Shown here piece after piece: positions 22,276 through 29,119 of a stretch of 39,900 nucleotides of DNA. Source of the DNA: a virus; IMG/VR virus record IMGVR_UViG_3300046004_001308, positions 1 to 39,900 of that record. One strand, given 5' to 3'. The position numbers and the translations under genes are program-made. Below the pieces are notes generated by a model, which was not told the DNA's origin, did not search any database, and was given only the letters and a program-made list of their open reading frames with translations. The stretch's first letter is position 1; each line of letters begins with the position of its first letter.

Positions 22276-23448
22276 TTATGATGCAATAGGATTGATATTT
22301 AAAACTTCGATAATGTTATTAAAACTAAATCTGTGACAGCCGGCCTTAATGATAATATCGTTTTTAGTTTTCTTTGCATACTCAACAAAATAGTTTCCTA
22401 CTTGTTTTTTAATAGATAACTTTTCTTTTCTTTCAAGTTTATTTATTTTGGGTAATGCAAGAGTAAAAGCATTTATAAACTCTTCTTTATCTACAGTTAC
22501 ACCAAGAGAAGTTTTTACTTTGTCTTCAACTATTGAAATTTTTACATTTGTTTTATTTACTGAAAATTCAGTACTTACAAATTCGCCTATTTCATAATCT
22601 AATTCATTGAGTAGATTTTCTTTAAAATACTTTGTTTGGCCTTCAATATCTTCGATAATTTGCTCTATTGCTTCTGTTTTTTCGTTTTGTTGGTTGAGAA
22701 GTGTTTCAAGATTTTTTATAAAATCGTTTTTTGTTTCTCTACTTAAATAATCATTTAAAACATTATTAAAAGCCTGATTATTATCGTCGTTGTAACAGTC
22801 TTTTAATTCATCATAAATATAATAACTGTAGTTATCTTCTAAAATATTACTTTGTGCCTCGTCTTCATCGCAAATTGATAACCATCCGCCTGATCTACCA
22901 TATTGCCAAACTTCAAACTTATCTATTTGAGCTCTTTTAGAAAATTCCTTAAATTCTATTTCGTTGTTTTTTATTATGTGAGCATTCCAGGATTTTTGAG
23001 TTTTGAATTTTTTAGCTGCATCAAAATATTGATTGATATAATATTTTTGATTTTTATAATATTCTGATTCTAAAAAATACTCTTTGTTGTTGTTTTCTTT
23101 GTTGTTTGAGTATTGCCAAACTTTAAAGATTTTATTATAATCTGATAAATCACAATTACCTTCATATTGCTCTTTTAAATTTCGTACACCGTCTTCACAA
23201 ACGTGATTATAAACATTGTTTAATCTGTCTTCATTAAACTCTTTCAACACTTTTTTAGTTTGCTTTTTAGATAGGTTTTTGTCTTCGCAAATTTTCAAAA
23301 CGTCGTCTTCGTCGATCCATCCTGAAACTCTAATATTTGCGCAAATTTTGCCTTCTCTAGTGTTAAAATCGTGGGTTGCATCGTCTAAAAAATAAATATC
23401 TGACACAAGAGAATAAATTTTTTCGTTAATTTTTGAAATTGTTTTCAT
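22276..23448 (-). CDS. Large early leftward protein with C-terminal GCH motif
   Basis: The 390-residue protein is largely helical and acidic with repeated aromatic-rich segments (FKVWQYSNNKENNNKEYF, FEVWQYGRSGGWLSI) and a C-terminal unit NDIIIKAGCHRFSFNNIIEVLN that resembles LTIGCHHINIESINRIGN of the neighbouring 279-residue protein. Its family is not recognised. Both lie under similar 53-nt leader or promoter control and belong to the leftward early cluster. A host-takeover or regulation role is inference. Confidence 0.65.
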   Translation of the reverse strand: MKTISKINEKIYSLVSDIYFLDDATHDFNTREGKICANIRVSGWIDEDDVLKICEDKNLSKKQTKKVLKEFNEDRLNNVYNHVCEDGVRNLKEQYEGNCDLSDYNKIFKVWQYSNNKENNNKEYFLESEYYKNQKYYINQYFDAAKKFKTQKSWNAHIIKNNEIEFKEFSKRAQIDKFEVWQYGRSGGWLSICDEDEAQSNILEDNYSYYIYDELKDCYNDDNNQAFNNVLNDYLSRETKNDFIKNLETLLNQQNEKTEAIEQIIEDIEGQTKYFKENLLNELDYEIGEFVSTEFSVNKTNVKISIVEDKVKTSLGVTVDKEEFINAFTLALPKINKLERKEKLSIKKQVGNYFVEYAKKTKNDIIIKAGCHRFSFNNIIEVLNINPIAS

Positions 23449-23479
23449 AATAAATAAAGATTAAATTAATATTTGTTTT

Positions 23480-23532
23480 TAGTTCCTTTGCAAATAGCCA
23501 ATTTGATAAACTTGTTTAGGTTTCAAAGGAAT
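23480..23532 (-). promoter_or_regulatory. 53-nt leader element, copy 2
   Basis: Same length and ends as copy 1 (22124-22176), with TTCCTTTG/CAAAGGAA arms. It lies 32 nt upstream of the 390-residue gene, directly after the stop codon of the 279-residue gene. Confidence 0.5.
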
Positions 23533-23544
23533 AGGATTGAGTTT

Positions 23545-24384
23545 TTACAATTGGTTACCGATTCTATTTATAGATTCAATGTTTATATGATGACAGCCAA
23601 TTGTTAATGTGCCATTAATCGAAATAACAGTATAACCACCGATAACAAAACCTTTAATATCTTTTTTGTTTTCAATTAGATTATAAAGTACTTTCGCTTC
23701 TTTGCGTGATACTTTTACGTTTTGCGAAGTTTCAACGTTTTCGTTGTCTTGTGAAAGTCTTACATAATCCTGGTTACTGTTATAAACTCGATCCGTATCA
23801 TAATTATAAAACTTTTCGATGTTTTCAGTAAGTTTTTGTAGTTGTTTTTTAGCTTCTTTTTTTGCTTCTGACTTAATTCGTTTGGATTCATTTTCTAAAT
23901 ATTCCGTTAAATTGTCGCCATTTATTACCTTCATTAACCTTACAATTTTTTTATACTGTTCGGTTTTTGGCGTGATTTTATTCTCTTGCCATTTAATAAA
24001 CTCGTTTAATGACTCAAATAATTTTTGCGAAGGAATTATATACAGTTCTTTTTTTCGTGCTGTAATTAGTTTATTTACATTACTTTCAATTGACTGTAAA
24101 ACAAAATCTACATTTGTTTCTGTTACAAAAAACTGTTTATATTGTCTTGTCGCTTGTCTTAGGTCTGAAATATGGCCTGAAGTAGTTGAACTATAACCTT
24201 TATCATTTATTAATATGGCTTTTTGTCCTTTGTTGTTTTCGATAAATTCACCTAGTAAATAATGATAACCATAAGAGTAAATTTTATTACGATTAAAAAA
24301 TATGTTTGAGCTCCTTCCTTCGCTTTGTGTTTGTTGAGCGAATAAATGCGTAACTACTGTACTGTTTGTAAATACTGTTTTCAT
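23545..24384 (-). CDS. Early leftward protein with YSYGYHYLLGEF motif and GCH tail
   Basis: The 279-residue protein has an N-terminal FFNRNKIYSYGYHYLLGEF...ILINDKGYSSTTSGHISDLRQAT region (residues about 28-76) that resembles a phage protein group seen in several phages whose function I do not know. The middle is a Lys/Glu-rich coiled coil and the C-terminus has the GCHHINIESINRIG motif shared with the 390-residue neighbour. It is the first large gene after the leftward promoter at 24577-24584. Confidence 0.6.
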   Translation of the reverse strand: MKTVFTNSTVVTHLFAQQTQSEGRSSNIFFNRNKIYSYGYHYLLGEFIENNKGQKAILINDKGYSSTTSGHISDLRQATRQYKQFFVTETNVDFVLQSIESNVNKLITARKKELYIIPSQKLFESLNEFIKWQENKITPKTEQYKKIVRLMKVINGDNLTEYLENESKRIKSEAKKEAKKQLQKLTENIEKFYNYDTDRVYNSNQDYVRLSQDNENVETSQNVKVSRKEAKVLYNLIENKKDIKGFVIGGYTVISINGTLTIGCHHINIESINRIGNQL

Positions 24385-24438
24385 AATGATAAATTTTAAT
24401 TGTTGTTTTATTTGTTTGTTTTGATGTTGAAATTTTGC

Positions 24439-24531
24439 CTATATATTCATATTGCCAAAACTTAATACAAGTATTAAGATAATTGAAAATACTACTAAAA
24501 TTGTACCCTGGATTGTGTTTGATGCTTTCAT
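24439..24531 (-). CDS. Putative 30-residue membrane peptide at the start of the leftward operon
   Basis: The frame MKASNTIQGTILVVFSIILI plus LVLSFGNMNI encodes a single membrane helix. It follows a -7 box (24577-24584) at suitable distance and precedes the 279-residue gene by 54 nt. Only position and hydrophobicity support it. Confidence 0.4.
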   Translation of the reverse strand: MKASNTIQGTILVVFSIILILVLSFGNMNI

Positions 24532-24576
24532 AATATTTGTTTTTATAATAAAGATCCGTTTCCTTATTTGCTTACT

Positions 24577-24584
24577 CAAAGATA
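24577..24584 (-). promoter_or_regulatory. Leftward early promoter -7 box
   Basis: Minus-strand TATCTTTG fits the consensus and lies about 45 nt upstream of the leftward 30-residue frame. The -33 box is weak, suggesting an activator or a relaxed promoter. Confidence 0.5.
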
Positions 24585-24810
24585 CAACACAAAGCAACTT
24601 TATACACGTTTTTTTATAACATACAACCCCTATTTTGTTACAGATATAACAATCAGTAGCTCTATTTTGTGATATTTATAACATTCTTGTTACAAATGCA
24701 ACAATCAACAAAAATCATAACAATCATATATTATTATAACATATTCTTATATTTATTTAAAAAAAGATATATATTAAAGAAGTATAATTTAACAATACTT
24801 TTACTACTAT

Positions 24811-24881
24811 AAAGAAAATCTATTGTATTATAAGAATTATCTATAATAAAGAAAATCTATTGTAGTATAAGAATTATCTAT
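24811..24881. repeat. Tandem 34-nt repeat, period 37
   Basis: The 34-nt copies at 24811-24844 and 24848-24881 differ at one position. They begin AAAGAAAATCTATTG and end AAGAATTATCTAT. They lie 99 nt before the terS start, so binding by the small terminase, a cos or pac function, or an operator is plausible. Confidence 0.75.
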
Positions 24882-24950
24882 TATGTGCAGTCTGGTGCAG
24901 GTACACAATTTATACATACCATTTATTAATACGCGCATAAGTTTTTTTTA

Positions 24951-24958
24951 TATCTTTG
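24951..24958 (+). promoter_or_regulatory. Promoter of the terminase small-subunit gene
   Basis: TATCTTTG lies 21 nt before the ATG at 24980, a consensus -7 box with a weak -33. Confidence 0.55.
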
Positions 24959-24979
24959 TCAAAACAATAGATAAAATCT

Positions 24980-25522
24980 ATGGAACTACAAGATTATAGC
25001 GAATACTTAAAACCCGTAATTAACGGGGTTAAGACACCACCTGAGCAACGTCTCGCGATAGTTCAACACGTAATGGAACAGTTCGCTGCTGGTAATGAAC
25101 TCAACAAGATACTAAGGGAGCAACCATACTGCAATGTAATGACCTTCTACAGTTGGTTAGTAGACGATGAAAAGATTAACGCTATGTATATGAAGGCAAG
25201 AGCAATTAAGGCACACCAACTGTTTGATGACCTATTGACAACGGCAAGAGGAAACCAACACGAAAAAGACAGCCTTACAGCCGTAGCCCGTGACAGGTTG
25301 ATAACTGATAAGATGACATTCTATTTAGCAAAAGCCGTCCCAAAAATGTATGGAGATAAGTTAGACGTTACAACAAACGGGGAAAGTATTAACATCATAT
25401 CGTTGGGAGGAGGCACCAAACCGCCTGAAGATGCTGACTATATCGACGTTACACCCGAAGCAGCACCGGTCCAAAAGCTATCATATAAAGACAAGCGTAG
25501 AGGGATGAAGCTAGAAGAGTAA
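24980..25522 (+). CDS. terS: Terminase small subunit
   Basis: The 180-residue protein has an N-terminal HTH-like helical region (QRLAIVQHVMEQFAAGNELNKILREQP), then a helix typical of TerS (INAMYMKARAIKAHQLFDDLLTTARGNQ) and a central oligomerisation region, ending in an acidic tail. This is the standard pattern for the DNA-recognition subunit that binds the packaging site. It lies just upstream of the large-subunit gene and downstream of tandem repeats that may be its binding site. Its codon choice differs from the following terL/portal genes. Confidence 0.8.
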   Translation: MELQDYSEYLKPVINGVKTPPEQRLAIVQHVMEQFAAGNELNKILREQPYCNVMTFYSWLVDDEKINAMYMKARAIKAHQLFDDLLTTARGNQHEKDSLTAVARDRLITDKMTFYLAKAVPKMYGDKLDVTTNGESINIISLGGGTKPPEDADYIDVTPEAAPVQKLSYKDKRRGMKLEE

Positions 25523-25533
25523 TTTAAAGAAGT

Positions 25534-25590
25534 AACCCCCTTAAAAGAGGAATATCGGAGGTGTACACCCCCTTGAGAGGAAATCGAGAT
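25534..25590 (+). repeat. Two imperfect ACCCCCTT repeats between terS and terL
   Basis: ACCCCCTT...GAGGAA.ATCG occurs at 25535-25560 and 25566-25590 with small indels. A related TAACCCCCTA...AATAT string forms the 5' part of the 41-nt gap in terL. These are unusually GC-rich for the surrounding sequence. Function unknown. Confidence 0.4.
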
Positions 25591-25642
25591 GGGTTTAATA
25601 TCCCTCCACAGTAATTTTTGTTATCAATTTTATTTTTTTGCT

Positions 25643-25650
25643 TACATTTG
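25643..25650 (+). promoter_or_regulatory. Promoter for the terminase large-subunit gene
   Basis: TACATTTG (-7) lies 20 nt before the ATG at 25670, with TTTG at 25617-25620 (22-nt spacing). This supports translation starting at 25670, upstream of the interruption. Confidence 0.55.
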
Positions 25651-25669
25651 TATAAATTAAACATTTAGT

Positions 25670-25765
25670 ATGGAGTTATTAAAAAAGCAACAGTACGCAG
25701 TTTACTACCTAAACGATTCGGAAACCACCGAGCTTCTCTATGGCGGAGGGGCTGGTGGTTGTTAA
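25670..25765 (+). CDS. terL: Terminase large subunit, N-terminal fragment up to the P-loop
   Basis: Thirty-one codons (MELLKKQQYAVYYLNDSETT, then ELLYGGGAGG and a Cys) end at TAA 25763-25765. They are the expected start of a Bacteroidota-phage TerL: a short N-terminal region then the Walker A sequence. The Gly-rich first half of the P-loop (YGGGAGG, ending at 25759) is here, while the rest (GKSALG) resumes at 25801 in another frame. The fragment has its own promoter at 25643-25650, so it is likely expressed. It cannot function alone, so it must be joined to the downstream frame or the gene is defective. Confidence 0.7.
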   Translation: MELLKKQQYAVYYLNDSETTELLYGGGAGGC

Positions 25766-25800
25766 CCCCCTAGTAGCAATATTAGGGGGTAAAGAATGGA
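25760..25800 (+). other. 41-nt non-coding gap inside the terL P-loop (bypass-like element)
   Basis: Removing exactly these 41 nt restores an uninterrupted GGGAGGGKSALG Walker A. The gap holds TAA in the upstream frame, TAG three times in the downstream frame, a perfect 8-bp hairpin (25765-25772 with 25783-25790, 10-nt loop), an AGGGGG purine run ending 8 nt before the final codon, and ends with GGA, a Gly codon like the upstream GGT. These elements parallel the T4 gene 60 coding gap; an excised RNA or disruptive insertion are alternatives. Confidence 0.6.
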
Positions 25801-25812
25801 GGAAAATCAGCA

Positions 25813-27033
25813 TTGGGTGTGTTGTGGTTAATGGAGCAATGTCAGAAATACCCAAAGACGAGGTGGTTAATGGGTAGGGCGAAGTTGAAGGCATTGAAGG
25901 AGACTACATTGAATACATTTTTTCAGTTGAGCAGTGATTTAGGGTTGGCTAATCAGTACAAATACAATAGTCAGACTAATGTTATAACTTGGTTGAATGG
26001 TAGTGAGATATTATTGAAGGATTTATTTCTATATCCGAGTGACCCTAATTTTGACAGTTTGGGGTCTTTGGAGATAACGGGTGCGTTTGTAGATGAGTGC
26101 AATCAGTGTACGGAGAAGGCAGTACAGATAGTAAAGAGTAGGATAAGGTATAAATTGAGGGAGTATAAGTTGATACCTAAGATGTTGATGACTTGTAATC
26201 CTGCTAAGAATTGGACGTATTCAAACTTTTACAATCCGAGTTTGAGTAATAGTTTGCCAAAGTACAGGAAGTTCATACAGGCTTTACCAACTGACAATCC
26301 GCATTTGCACGAGAGTTATGTAGAGACTTTGAAGAGTTTAGATACAGCGAGTAGGAAGAGGTTATTAGAAGGAGATTGGAATTTTGATGACAATCCTTAT
26401 GCTATGTTTGACTATGAGAATATCTTGGGGATGTTTACAAGTGAGTGGGTTAAGCCAACTGAGGACAGATATATCACTGCGGATATTGCTTATACAGGTT
26501 CGGATAAGTTTGTAATAGTGATATGGGCTGGGATGGTAGCAATAAAGATAATCGCTATTGACAAGATAGACGATACAATGATAAGCAAGAAGTTGAATGA
26601 TTTGAGGATAGAGCATAGAGTGCCAATTAAGAATGTGATTTATGATAGTGATGGATTGCAGACGTTTACTAGGTTTAGTAGTAAGTTTGGGGTATTGAGT
26701 GGTGCTGTAGGTTTCAAGAACAATGGCAGAGCGATTAAGGTATCAGGGAAAACAGAGAACTATAAGAATTTGAAAGCACAATGTTATTTTTACTTTGCGG
26801 ATTTGGTAAAGGATGGCAAGGTATTTATACAGGATAAAGTTTATTCAAAACAAATAATTGAGGAGTTTGAGCAAATAAATAGAAAACCGTTGGATGATGA
26901 TGGGTACTTGGCGATAGAGAGGAAAGTAGATTTGAAAGAGAGGTTGAAACGAAGTCCTGACTTTGCTGATGCGATAATGATGAGGGCTTATGTGGAGATA
27001 AAAGGGAAGCATAAACCAAGAATTTTATGGTAA
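25813..27033 (+). CDS. terL: Terminase large subunit, main part
   Basis: Coding continues in this frame from GGA at 25801; the TTG at 25813 is only the first possible initiator in it. Starting there would omit the P-loop, which speaks against independent initiation. Visible motifs: P-loop end GKSALG (25801 on), coupling region, Walker B AFVDECNQ, and an RNase H-like nuclease with ITADIA, VIYDSDG and DFADAIMM carrying the acidic metal ligands. Together with the 5' fragment it gives about 440 residues, normal for TerL, the packaging motor and headful or cos nuclease. Codon use here is TTG/AGG/AAG-rich, unlike most neighbours. Confidence 0.85.
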   Translation: MGVLWLMEQCQKYPKTRWLMGRAKLKALKETTLNTFFQLSSDLGLANQYKYNSQTNVITWLNGSEILLKDLFLYPSDPNFDSLGSLEITGAFVDECNQCTEKAVQIVKSRIRYKLREYKLIPKMLMTCNPAKNWTYSNFYNPSLSNSLPKYRKFIQALPTDNPHLHESYVETLKSLDTASRKRLLEGDWNFDDNPYAMFDYENILGMFTSEWVKPTEDRYITADIAYTGSDKFVIVIWAGMVAIKIIAIDKIDDTMISKKLNDLRIEHRVPIKNVIYDSDGLQTFTRFSSKFGVLSGAVGFKNNGRAIKVSGKTENYKNLKAQCYFYFADLVKDGKVFIQDKVYSKQIIEEFEQINRKPLDDDGYLAIERKVDLKERLKRSPDFADAIMMRAYVEIKGKHKPRILW

Positions 27034-27087
27034 AAACAATTTATATAAAAAAATTTATTACATTTGTAGATAAAAACATTCAAAACA

Positions 27088-28725
27088 ATGATTTTCAAGA
27101 GCGACCAAGAAGCGATAGACGTTATTAAAACACACGAAAGAGTTTGTAAAGATTTTTTAGAAATGCGTGAATACTCTAAGGAGTTGAGAGCATTAGTGAA
27201 TGGGGAGGACTTTATAGAGGAGTTGATTGAGAAGATTGAAATCATTGAAAGTGAGAAGAAGGCATTAGCTAGAAGGAAGTATTCTAGGGATATAAAAGAT
27301 GTGTTCAGTAGGTTGTTTCAACCGATAGATAATATCTATTACGCAACAGGAGGGGTTAAGGATTATGATATTAACCCGACTATCAAGGAAGCATTTATAA
27401 AAAAGATTGCAAGTATTCGTGATGGGAAGCCATTGGCTGAATGGGTGCAACACAAGGCTATTGAATTATTTAACACAGACCCTAATGGGTTGATATTTTT
27501 GGAATACACTACAACTCCAAAGTTAGACGTTTACCCAACTTATAAGAGTATAAACAGTATAAGGCATTACGAGAGTAAAGGTCAAATGGTGGAATATGTA
27601 CTGTTTGAGCCAAAGCAGTTGCCAAGTGGCAGTAAGTTATTATGGAGAATAGTCGATGATGTGATGGATAGAACGTTCTTGCAAGAGGGCGGACAATTTA
27701 CATTGGTAAAAGATTTGAGTTTTGCGCATCCATTTGGGGAAGTACCTGCTTTGATATGTAGTAATTTGTCTTATGTAGGGGAGGATGAAAAGGTGGCTGC
27801 TATTGACAGCGTTATAGGAATAGCAAAAGAGTTGGCACAGAACCAAAGCATACTAACTTTGTACAAAATATTCAGGGGAATGCCATTGTTTTGGAAAGTG
27901 GTGCAATTTTGCGGTGATTGTCAGGGAAGTGGCAAGACAGGAGATGAAGTTTGTGGCACTTGCAATGGACACGGTAAATATGTAGGGAAGAATGACGTAA
28001 CGGATGTTATAGAAGTACCATTACCAGAGGGAGACGAAAAGTTATTGGTAGGAGATAACATTGGAGGATATTTAGCACCTGAATTAAGCACTTGGACACA
28101 GTTCAATGATGAGTTGTTGATATTGGAAGAAAAAATGTACAAATCACATTGGGGTACGAGTTTTGGGATTAGAACCAACAACAATGTGGAGAAAACAGCA
28201 ACAGAGATATTATTTGACAAACAGCCATTTGAGAATCAACTAAACAAATATGCTGATTTTGCGGAGTATATCGAGTGGAAATTATCAGAGTGGATATTGA
28301 ACTTGTATGATACGGGCAAGGATAAGTTCGAGAGTATGATTACCATCAACTTAGGAAGAAGGTATATCATTGAAAGTTATGACGTGTTGTTGGAACGATA
28401 TGAGATGGCAGTTAAGTCGAGTTGTAACAGTATTATCTTGGACAAATTGTTTGAAGAATATTTGTGGAGCAAGTTTAGAAACAACCCTATTGACTTGCAG
28501 ATAAGTTTGGCTAAGGCTAAATGTGAACCCTATTTACACAGTACAGTAGCACAAGTGTTGGAGGTGTTTGGGAACGAAGAAGCACAAAGAAAGATATTGT
28601 TTCAAAAATATTGGATAGGAGTGACTAATTATTTAGACACTGAAAAGATTAAAAAAGAATTTGACGTATGGTTTGAAGCGAATAAGGTAACATTGCCAGA
28701 ACTAAAGGAAGTAGTAACTAATTAA
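27088..28725 (+). CDS. Portal protein with a DnaJ-like zinc finger
   Basis: The 545-residue protein follows terL by 54 nt, where portals lie, and has the alpha-helical stem and clip pattern (long helices around KTATEILFDKQPFENQLNKYADFAEY), plus the N-terminal IKTHERVCKDFLEM region. Unusually, residues 275-296 contain CGDCQGSG and CGTCNGHG (C275, C278, C289, C292), the paired CxxCxGxG motif of DnaJ zinc fingers. Portal identity comes from place and length with a typical helix pattern rather than a firm motif. It shares the unusual codon bias of terL. Confidence 0.75.
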   Translation: MIFKSDQEAIDVIKTHERVCKDFLEMREYSKELRALVNGEDFIEELIEKIEIIESEKKALARRKYSRDIKDVFSRLFQPIDNIYYATGGVKDYDINPTIKEAFIKKIASIRDGKPLAEWVQHKAIELFNTDPNGLIFLEYTTTPKLDVYPTYKSINSIRHYESKGQMVEYVLFEPKQLPSGSKLLWRIVDDVMDRTFLQEGGQFTLVKDLSFAHPFGEVPALICSNLSYVGEDEKVAAIDSVIGIAKELAQNQSILTLYKIFRGMPLFWKVVQFCGDCQGSGKTGDEVCGTCNGHGKYVGKNDVTDVIEVPLPEGDEKLLVGDNIGGYLAPELSTWTQFNDELLILEEKMYKSHWGTSFGIRTNNNVEKTATEILFDKQPFENQLNKYADFAEYIEWKLSEWILNLYDTGKDKFESMITINLGRRYIIESYDVLLERYEMAVKSSCNSIILDKLFEEYLWSKFRNNPIDLQISLAKAKCEPYLHSTVAQVLEVFGNEEAQRKILFQKYWIGVTNYLDTEKIKKEFDVWFEANKVTLPELKEVVTN

Positions 28726-28738
28726 ATAAATATATATT

Positions 28739-29116
28739 ATGAATCAAGTAGGAGTATTTCGTCTTTTTAAACTAGGGCGATTAAGCGGAGAGAATTTTGA
28801 TCCGACAATTAAGGTGTTGGAGCGTGATTTGCACGTAGTACATCACGAGTATGCAGAGAAAATCAATGCACAATCAAACATTAATGGATTGTTGTATGAG
28901 GAAGATGTAAAAGCTACAAAACTGTATTGGGAGAAAAAACCATACAAAACAGTTAAGGAGTATGTTGCATTTGAAGAGGTTAAAGACGTTGAAATGACAA
29001 CATCGTCTGAAATTGAGAAATTAAGAGGTGAGTATTTGGAATTAAGTGGTAAAAAGGCTCATCACTTGTGGAAAGAAGAGAAATTAATCGAATTAATTGA
29101 CGAACTTAAAAAGTAA
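28739..29116 (+). CDS. Hypothetical protein with HeH-like C-terminal helix
   Basis: The 125-residue protein starts MNQVGVFRLFKLGRLSGENF and ends in a helix-extended-helix-like segment (IEKLRGEYLELSGKKAHHLWKEEKLIELIDELKK), a form seen in small phage head or head-tail accessory proteins and Rho-N-like motifs. It sits between portal and scaffold. Its 20-nt leader is identical to that of the SSB-like gene. Confidence 0.6.
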   Translation: MNQVGVFRLFKLGRLSGENFDPTIKVLERDLHVVHHEYAEKINAQSNINGLLYEEDVKATKLYWEKKPYKTVKEYVAFEEVKDVEMTTSSEIEKLRGEYLELSGKKAHHLWKEEKLIELIDELKK

Positions 29117-29119
29117 ATT

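Larger units (their letters stand above)
24532..24979. other. Divergent control region between early and packaging genes
   Basis: 448 nt without a gene. It contains a leftward -7 box, a series of ATAACA(A)TC-like repeats (24618-24740), an AT-rich block and a tandem 37-nt-period repeat (24811-24881), followed by GTGCAG motifs near 24886 and 24896 and a rightward promoter for the terminase small subunit. Regulator, TerS or origin binding are all possible. Confidence 0.55.

Noticed and set aside
25766-25790. Intein in TerL
   Set aside because: 41 nt with stops in the relevant frames cannot code for an intein; only translation bypass, RNA excision or disruption are left.
26365-26616. Leftward frames opposite terL, portal, collagen and fibre genes
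   Set aside because: They are shadows of G-rich or repeat-rich coding strands, without promoters, and their products have no domain character.
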